The translations under genes and the position numbers were made by a program. Below, piece by piece: positions 26,798-31,938 of a stretch of DNA of 31,938 nt (positions are counted from its first letter, which is position 1; the number at the start of each line of letters is the position of its first letter). This stretch comes from a virus, in the IMG/VR virus record IMGVR_UViG_3300030419_004973, positions 2,148 to 34,085 of that record; one strand, given 5' to 3'. The notes beneath the pieces are model-generated. The model was not told the DNA's origin, did no database searches, and saw only the letters and a program-made list of their open reading frames with translations.

Positions 26798-27664
26798 ATG
26801 GCGCAACCTACTACACGATCCGAATTTAAAGAATACGTTCTAAGGAAGTTAGGTGCTCCTGTATTGGACGTTAATCTTGCTTCGGAACAATGTGAAGATT
26901 TAATTGATGATGCGCTGCAATTATTTTATGAGAGACATTTTGATGGCGTTTCTAGATGTTATTTAAAATATAAAGTAACTCAAGCGGATAAAGACAGAGG
27001 AAAAGGACGTCCTCCTGGTGCTAATCCTGCAGGTAGTCAGACTGGTATAACAACCACTACTGTTACTGAAAGTATGCCTACTAAAGGTAGTACAGATTTT
27101 TCATGGTATGAGAATAGTAATTACATTCCAGTCCCTAATCATATTATAGGGGTTGAAAAAGTAATGCAATGGGATAACGCACAATCAATAAGCGTTAGCA
27201 ATATGTTTAGTTTTAAATATCAGTTATTTTTGAATGACATTTACTTTTGGGGAAGTACTGATTTATTAAGCTTTTCCATGGCAATGAGTTATTTGGAAAC
27301 AATGAATTTCCTACTGAATACTCATAAACAAATTAGATTTAATCAGAGGCAAGATAGATTATATTTGGATGTTGATTGGGATCAATTTGATGTAGGTGAT
27401 TTTATAGTTATGGATTGTTGGAGAACTGTGGATCCTAGTGATTATCCTAGAGTTTGGAATGATTCTTTCTTAAAACCTTATGCTACTGCATTGTTTAAAA
27501 AGCAATGGGGTCAAAATCTTATTAAGTTCCAAGGTGTAAAACTTCCAGGTGGTGTTGAGTTTAATGGAAGACAACTTTATGATGATGGACAAAGAGAAAT
27601 TGATGAAATCAAACAAAGTATGCTTAGTACTTATGAGCTTCCACCTTTAGATATGATAGGTTAA
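26798..27664 (+). CDS. gp13: Neck protein gp13 (head completion)
   Basis: gp13 and gp14 form the neck ring that seals the filled T4 head and allows tail joining. The 288-aa length fits T4 gp13 (309 aa). The N-terminal SEFKEYVLRKLGAPVLDVNL and CEDLIDDALQLFYERHFDG are family hallmarks (helical pair followed by a conserved E-R-H-F-D-G). The C-terminal part includes VWNDSFLKPYATALFKKQWG, then FQGVKLPGGVEFNGRQLYD, which align well with the end of T4 gp13. A 23-base gap with a late promoter-like site precedes it, and gp14 starts four bases after its stop. No clear ribosome binding site. Confidence 0.93.
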   Translation: MAQPTTRSEFKEYVLRKLGAPVLDVNLASEQCEDLIDDALQLFYERHFDGVSRCYLKYKVTQADKDRGKGRPPGANPAGSQTGITTTTVTESMPTKGSTDFSWYENSNYIPVPNHIIGVEKVMQWDNAQSISVSNMFSFKYQLFLNDIYFWGSTDLLSFSMAMSYLETMNFLLNTHKQIRFNQRQDRLYLDVDWDQFDVGDFIVMDCWRTVDPSDYPRVWNDSFLKPYATALFKKQWGQNLIKFQGVKLPGGVEFNGRQLYDDGQREIDEIKQSMLSTYELPPLDMIG

Positions 27665-27668
27665 GATT

Positions 27669-29081
27669 ATGGTACTTAACCCATACTTCCTCAATGGTTC
27701 TGCCACTGAGCAGAATTTACTTCAAAGTCTTATAGACGAACAGTTGAAGATGTATGGCGTCGAGGTATATTATATGCCTCGTAAGTATGTCAGCAAAACT
27801 ACGGTTATAAAGGAAGTTATTGAATCAAAATTTGATGATGCCTATCCACTTGAGGCATATGTGGATACTTATGAAGGATATGGTGGTCAAGGAACTATTC
27901 TTTCTAAATTTGGAATTCAAGAACAGGATGATCTTACTCTGATCATTTCTAAAGATAGATGGGAGACTTATATAAAACCTTTGATGAAGAATTTATCTAA
28001 TGTTGAGCTAATAACTAGACCTAAAGAAGGAGACCTTATATATTTTCCTTTAGGTGATAGATTATTTGAAATTAAATATGTAGAACATGAGCAACCTTTT
28101 TATCAATTGAAGAAGAATTATGTTTATGAATTGAGATGTGAACTTTACAGATATGAGGATGAAACTATTGATACAGGAGTTGAAACTATTGATGATGAGA
28201 TAGAACAACTAGGTTACATTCAAACTCTTACATTAATAGGAACAGCAACTACTGCTGTAGCATCTGTTTCTATTGCTAATAGTGGCTCTGTTACTAATGT
28301 TACTATTACTGATATGGGCGGTGGTTATACGATGCCACCTATTATTGGATTCTCTTCTGCACCTTCTGGAGGAACAACTGCAGTTGGTGTTGCCTCTGTA
28401 ACGACGGATTATGTTGGTTGTGATGGTTTGAAAGGTGGAAAAATTGCAGCAATTTTCCTTACCAATGCAGGTTCTGGATATACTGAAGCTCCTACTGTGA
28501 CAATTCAAGGCGGAGGTGGTGCTGGAGCTGCTGCTACTGTTGGAATTGCTACTACATTGGGATCTATTCAGACCATTAGTATTGCAAGCACTCCTGGTTC
28601 TGGATATACTTCTAATCCAACTATTTCCTTTAGTGCTCCTGGACTTGGAAACACTAGTGCTTATGGTATAGCTCATGCTAATTCTGCAGGTATATTGACT
28701 ACTGCATATCTACTTAATTCTGGAGTTGGTTATACTTCTGTTGATTATACTACTGTCACTATTACTGATCCTGCTGGTATTGGAGCAACTATGGGTAAAG
28801 GCACATTCCTCTTTAATGAATTGGTTAAGGGTATTACTACAGGAACTCAAGCACGTGTGAAGGAATGGGATGCTTCCAATAATACTCTTGAAATTGGAGT
28901 TATTACTGGATCATTTGGTGCTGGAGAAGTAATTATTGGTCAATCTTCAGGAGCAACTTATGTGGTCAGATCTCTCAATACCGACGATGTAGTTGATCCA
29001 TTTGCAGAGAATGATATAATTGAAACAAATGCAGATGATATTATAGACTTTACTCAGACTAATCCTTTTGGAATGCCTTAA
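27669..29081 (+). CDS. gp14: Neck protein gp14 with a large repeat insertion
   Basis: The N-terminal 185 residues match T4 gp14: MYGVEVYYMPRKYVSKT, then YVDTYEGYGGQGTILSKFGI, then EGDLIYFPLGDRLFEIKYVE and PFYQLKK. At 470 residues it is nearly twice T4 gp14 (256). The extra length is an insertion at about residues 185-372 made of four GxGY units, after which a normal acidic C-terminus resumes (ETNADDIIDFTQTNPFGMP). gp14 forms the neck with gp13 and is a site where whiskers and collar parts may attach in T4-like phages, so the inserted domain is probably exposed at the neck; that location is inference. The start lies four bases after gp13, with AGG close upstream. Confidence 0.9.
   Translation: MVLNPYFLNGSATEQNLLQSLIDEQLKMYGVEVYYMPRKYVSKTTVIKEVIESKFDDAYPLEAYVDTYEGYGGQGTILSKFGIQEQDDLTLIISKDRWETYIKPLMKNLSNVELITRPKEGDLIYFPLGDRLFEIKYVEHEQPFYQLKKNYVYELRCELYRYEDETIDTGVETIDDEIEQLGYIQTLTLIGTATTAVASVSIANSGSVTNVTITDMGGGYTMPPIIGFSSAPSGGTTAVGVASVTTDYVGCDGLKGGKIAAIFLTNAGSGYTEAPTVTIQGGGGAGAAATVGIATTLGSIQTISIASTPGSGYTSNPTISFSAPGLGNTSAYGIAHANSAGILTTAYLLNSGVGYTSVDYTTVTITDPAGIGATMGKGTFLFNELVKGITTGTQARVKEWDASNNTLEIGVITGSFGAGEVIIGQSSGATYVVRSLNTDDVVDPFAENDIIETNADDIIDFTQTNPFGMP
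28221..28784 (+). repeat. Four GxGY units inserted in gp14
   Basis: The units are MGGGYTMPP, AGSGYTEAP, PGSGYTSNP and SGVGYTSVD, with tyrosines at residues 220, 271, 313 and 355, a spacing of 51, 42 and 42 residues. Each is preceded by an 'I-x-x-I-x-(I/L)-x-x' strand and followed by a strand such as PTVTIQGG or PTISFSA. The repeat replaces nothing recognisable in T4 gp14. Confidence 0.85.
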
Positions 29082-29092
29082 TTAAAAAGTTG

Positions 29093-29099
29093 TTAAATA
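29093..29099 (+). promoter_or_regulatory. T4-type late promoter-like site TTAAATA before gp15
   Basis: TTAAATA lies in the 42-base gap between gp14 and gp15, 24 bases before the gp15 ATG. The same heptamer occurs before the CP12-like gene. An AGGA at 29118-29121 next to the ATG may serve as a weak ribosome binding site. Confidence 0.5.
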
Positions 29100-29123
29100 G
29101 TATTATATCCCTATAACAGGACA

Positions 29124-30128
29124 ATGTTTGAGTATTTTTATAACGAGATCTTTAGATCCGTTATTATTTCTTTTGGTTCTCTTTTTAATGGGCTAGAGAT
29201 TAAACATAAGAATGGGGACGATACTGTAAGTATCATCAAAGTTCCTCTTGCTTATGGTCCTACTCAGAAATTTTTAGCGAGACTGCAACAACAAGCAGAC
29301 TTGAATAAACCCATTCAAATGTCTCTTCCTAGAATGTCATTTGAATTCACAGGAATACAGTATGATCCCACTAGAAAGTCTACTCAAACACAACAATTTG
29401 TTGTAAAAGATCCTACTACTGGATCTAATGTTAAGAGGGGTTATCTTCCAGTTCCATATAATATGCAACTTGAATTGAGCATTATGACTAAATTAAATGA
29501 TGATGCTCTTCAAATTACTGAACAAATTTTACCATATTTTCAACCAGCATATCAAATCCCTATTAAGTTTTTAGGTAGTACTGCTACTGATACAAAAGAT
29601 GTTGCTATTCAACTTGACAATATTACTATGGAAGATGATTATGAAGGAAATTTTGATACTAGAAGAGCACTAGTATATACTTTAAGATTTACAGCTAAAA
29701 CTTATCTTTATGGTCCTATTAGTGATGTTACTAATGATGTTATTAAGAAGGTTCAAGTTGGATATATTGCTGGAAGTAGAGGATCAGGTACTTATGATAG
29801 AGATTTGACCTATAGTGTAGTACCTAAAGCAACTAAAGATTATGATGGTGATGATAAGACCTATGTTACTGAAAACATTGATCTAACAGAAACTGTTATT
29901 ACAGTAGCTAATGCAGAAGCATTGACTGTTAATACCAATATCTACATTGGTCAAGAGAATATCTATATTGATAAGATTTCTGGAAATGATCTAACAGTTA
30001 AGAGGGGACAGTATAATACTGCTCCTCAAGAACATGTTTCAGGTGCTAAAGTTTATGAGATTACTAGTTCTGATGCAGATCTCATAGAGGTTGGTGATGA
30101 CTTTGGATTTGATGGATCTGTATTTTGA
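29124..30128 (+). CDS. gp15: Tail sheath stabiliser and tail completion protein gp15
   Basis: gp15 is the hexameric tail terminator that caps the finished tube and sheath and docks to the neck. The start MFEYFYNEIFRSVIISFGSL is very close to T4 gp15 (MFGYFYNSSFRRY), and LSIMTKLNDDALQITEQILP followed by YFQPAYQ matches the conserved T4 core LSIFTRYEDDMFQIVEQILP and YFQPHF. The first 250 residues cover the T4 protein. The remaining C-terminal part contains a module at about residues 271-313 (YIGQENIYIDKISGNDLTVK, then RGQYNTAPQEHVSG) not found in T4 but similar to segments in the giant and DUF4815 proteins. Total length is 334 residues against 272 in T4. Confidence 0.93.
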   Translation: MFEYFYNEIFRSVIISFGSLFNGLEIKHKNGDDTVSIIKVPLAYGPTQKFLARLQQQADLNKPIQMSLPRMSFEFTGIQYDPTRKSTQTQQFVVKDPTTGSNVKRGYLPVPYNMQLELSIMTKLNDDALQITEQILPYFQPAYQIPIKFLGSTATDTKDVAIQLDNITMEDDYEGNFDTRRALVYTLRFTAKTYLYGPISDVTNDVIKKVQVGYIAGSRGSGTYDRDLTYSVVPKATKDYDGDDKTYVTENIDLTETVITVANAEALTVNTNIYIGQENIYIDKISGNDLTVKRGQYNTAPQEHVSGAKVYEITSSDADLIEVGDDFGFDGSVF

Positions 30129-30138
30129 GGAATGACCC

Positions 30139-30525
30139 ATGCATGATGTTACTGATGTTATAGTAGATCAAACAGATTCTGTTGGAATACAAAAACCTGA
30201 CAGATTGACTAAAGATGATATTGAGAAAGATTATGAATACACACGAGGCAATTTATACTCTATTATTGAAAAAGGACAAGAAGCAATTAATGGAATTCTT
30301 GAGCTTGCTCAAGAGAGTGAAATGCCTAGAGCATATGAAGTAGCTGGACAGTTAATTAAGAGTGTTGCTGATGCTACAGATAAATTAATGGACTTGCAAA
30401 AGAAACTTAAAGATGTGAATGAAGAGCAAGAAAGTAAAGGACCTACTACAGTCAATAATGCTTTATTTGTAGGATCCACTGCAGAATTACAAAAATTGTT
30501 GAAAGGTCAAAATACATCTAAATAG
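30139..30525 (+). CDS. gp16: Terminase small subunit gp16
   Basis: The 128-aa protein is mainly helical: an N-terminal segment with LTKDDIEKDYEYTRGNLYSI, a central IEKGQEAINGILELAQESEM stretch and a helix around VAGQLIKSVADATDKLMDLQ, which is the pattern of T4-type gp16 (164 aa in T4, often shorter in cyanophages). The small terminase recognises phage DNA and stimulates the large terminase gp17 during packaging. The conserved order 13-14-15-16 is as in T4. A GAGGA ribosome binding site at 30127-30131, seven bases before the ATG, overlaps the gp15 stop. Its own stop lies inside the next promoter-like site. Confidence 0.88.
   Translation: MHDVTDVIVDQTDSVGIQKPDRLTKDDIEKDYEYTRGNLYSIIEKGQEAINGILELAQESEMPRAYEVAGQLIKSVADATDKLMDLQKKLKDVNEEQESKGPTTVNNALFVGSTAELQKLLKGQNTSK
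30518..30524 (+). promoter_or_regulatory. T4-type late promoter-like site CTAAATA after gp16
   Basis: CTAAATA overlaps the last codons of gp16 (stop TAG at 30523-30525) and lies 48 bases before the next gene. It is identical to the sites before gp25 and gp13. Confidence 0.55.
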
Positions 30526-30572
30526 TATGGGGAGAGAAATCCCAAAGTACTTTAGATACTCATACTATAGAA

Positions 30573-31938
30573 ATGTCAGATATTAATGACGAAAATTTAC
30601 CTTCAATAGAAGATTATTCTGACAATTCAGATGATTTACCATCTCTTAATGATTTTTTAGTAGAAGAAGAATTACCATCAGTTCAAGAGTTTGTTAATCC
30701 TGAGGAAGGAGAGGAGGATGCTCAAACTATTGAAGATGCAGAAGGAAATGCTTTTATAGAAGTTACAGACGTTATAAAAGCACCAGAATGGTCAGAATTA
30801 GTTCGTCTAGTTAATAATGTTAGGGAATCTATTCCAGATATTCCTGAAATTAAATATTATGATAAAGAATTAGAAGCACTTGAAGAGGAAATAAATCAAT
30901 TAAGGTCAGAGATACCTAAACATGAGATAGAAGCAATTTGTGAGCAGATTGATTTAGTACGAGCAGAAATAAATCAAAATGCTGCTGATATACCAGAGAT
31001 AAAATATTATGATGAACAATTAGATCAGGTTGAGGATAAGATTGACCTTATTCAACAGGAAATAGCTAATCTTCCTGAACCAAAATATTATGAAGAAGAT
31101 TTTCAATCTATAAAAGAAGAGCTTCAGGTAATTAGGGATGAAATCCCAACTTTTCCAAAATGGGTTAATGAAGTTAATGAAGTTCCAGATTTTTCATGGA
31201 TCGGTAAGACTTTTAGCGTAATTGATGATGACTTTATAAAAGTAGGTGATAATTTAAAAGAATTAAGAGTTAAATTTGATAGTGATATTCATGCAATTAG
31301 TGAAAGTTTTGATACTAAAGATTTTGAAAGAAGGGTAGAAATTGATGAAATAAAGGAGAATTTTAAAAATACTAAAGATAAGATATTTGAAGAACTAAAA
31401 GAAACTGCTATAAGATTGTGGAATCATCATGATCAATTTAAGGATGATGATAGAAAATTAAAGAAAAATGTATTAAGTAAATTAAATGAAGCAAAACAAA
31501 AAATTGAGCAACAAATAGATGATTTTAAAGAGAAAAATCATTATGAAAATAAACTTCTTACTTCTTATTTTGAAGGATTGAAAGAAGAGATTGATAATCT
31601 CCCTAAAGTAAAATATTATGATGATCCGATTAGGGATTTGAAAAAAGATTTATCTTTTATTGATAAAAGAATAGAAGAGAAAGGTCTTAATATTGCTGAG
31701 TTATATAAAATTGTTGAAGAATTAAGATCTACTCAGACAGAATTAACTGAGGGTCTTCTTAATGAACCTCCTGATACTAATAATAAAGATCCCCTTACTC
31801 CTTTAGATAAAGAGAATACAACTCTTAAACAATTAGCTAGTCAATATAGACAATTCACTATTAGAGTTCAAGAACAATTAGCAACTTTTGGTGGTGGTGG
31901 ATCTGTCCAGTTGCAGTTCTTGGATGATATTACTGGTA
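30573..31938 (+). CDS. Coiled-coil protein with KYY repeats (partial, runs off window)
   Basis: I read one open frame from the ATG at 30573 to the window end, 455 codons without a stop. The start is acidic (SDINDENLPSIEDYSDNSDD). It then alternates long charged helices with four P-x-(I/V/P)-K-Y-Y-(D/E) elements: PEIKYYD, PEIKYYD, PEPKYYE and PKVKYYD, with the lysines at residues 94, 144, 171 and 347. The helices between them have strong coiled-coil character. The last visible part, FGGGGSVQLQFLDDITG, resembles the opening of fibre-type repeats. In T4 gene 17 follows gene 16 directly, so this gene is an insertion between packaging genes. A fibritin-like or fibre-like virion protein is likely by composition. 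No ribosome binding site is visible. Confidence 0.78.
   Translation, partial: MSDINDENLPSIEDYSDNSDDLPSLNDFLVEEELPSVQEFVNPEEGEEDAQTIEDAEGNAFIEVTDVIKAPEWSELVRLVNNVRESIPDIPEIKYYDKELEALEEEINQLRSEIPKHEIEAICEQIDLVRAEINQNAADIPEIKYYDEQLDQVEDKIDLIQQEIANLPEPKYYEEDFQSIKEELQVIRDEIPTFPKWVNEVNEVPDFSWIGKTFSVIDDDFIKVGDNLKELRVKFDSDIHAISESFDTKDFERRVEIDEIKENFKNTKDKIFEELKETAIRLWNHHDQFKDDDRKLKKNVLSKLNEAKQKIEQQIDDFKEKNHYENKLLTSYFEGLKEEIDNLPKVKYYDDPIRDLKKDLSFIDKRIEEKGLNIAELYKIVEELRSTQTELTEGLLNEPPDTNNKDPLTPLDKENTTLKQLASQYRQFTIRVQEQLATFGGGGSVQLQFLDDITG

Noticed and set aside
30529-30544. GGGA/TCCC hairpin after gp16 as a terminator
   Set aside because: The stem is only about four pairs and is followed by AAAG, not a T-run.
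1-31938. tRNA genes, CRISPR arrays, insertion sequences, integrase sites
   Set aside because: I looked for cloverleaf-like GGTTCGA-type arms, spaced direct repeats and transposase-like frames and saw none; a tRNA search program would be needed to be certain.

Overview
This window is a late structural module of a T4-like marine cyanophage (a contractile-tailed myovirus of Prochlorococcus or Synechococcus). Every supported gene is on the + strand, the DNA is AT-rich, gene spacing is very tight, and several gaps carry a T4-type late promoter motif of the form (C/T/A)TAAATA. The gene set includes homologues of T4 baseplate wedge proteins gp25, gp6 and gp8, neck proteins gp13 and gp14, tail terminator gp15 and small terminase gp16. 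A CP12-like gene just upstream points to a cyanobacterial host, because CP12 is a Calvin-cycle regulator that cyanophages carry as an auxiliary metabolic gene. Host and phage assignments come from recognising protein families by eye, not from a search.

Layout. Positions 1-1058 hold small genes: the 3' end of an unknown gene, a basic 50-aa protein, a 57-aa protein with three cysteines, the CP12-like gene and an acidic 60-aa protein. Positions 1094-18461 hold the baseplate wedge genes: gp25, gp6, a giant 4466-aa structural protein in the place T4 gives to gp7, and gp8. Positions 18468-26774 hold a 2561-aa DUF4815-type structural protein, a 68-aa protein and a 140-aa protein with a likely beta-sandwich fold; this block sits where T4 has genes 9, 10, 11, 12 and wac. 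Positions 26798-30525 hold gp13, gp14, gp15 and gp16. From 30573 to the window end is an unfinished coiled-coil protein with repeated KYY motifs. No tRNA, CRISPR array, insertion sequence or minus-strand gene was seen, and no gene-free stretch exceeds about 150 bases.

How the parts work together. gp25, gp6, gp8 and probably the giant protein build the baseplate wedges. The giant and DUF4815 proteins probably form much of the peripheral baseplate and host-contacting surface. gp13 and gp14 close the filled head, gp15 caps the tail, and gp16 starts DNA packaging with the large terminase, which is not in the window. CP12 probably acts on host carbon metabolism during infection.

The most notable patterns are small beta-rich modules reused across different virion proteins: a GxGY repeat in the giant protein, gp8, gp14 and the DUF4815 protein, and an EII...RG...H module in the giant protein, the DUF4815 protein and the tail of gp15. 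The giant protein also contains a YHYH-like domain. I found no evidence for a separate new defence or mobile system here.
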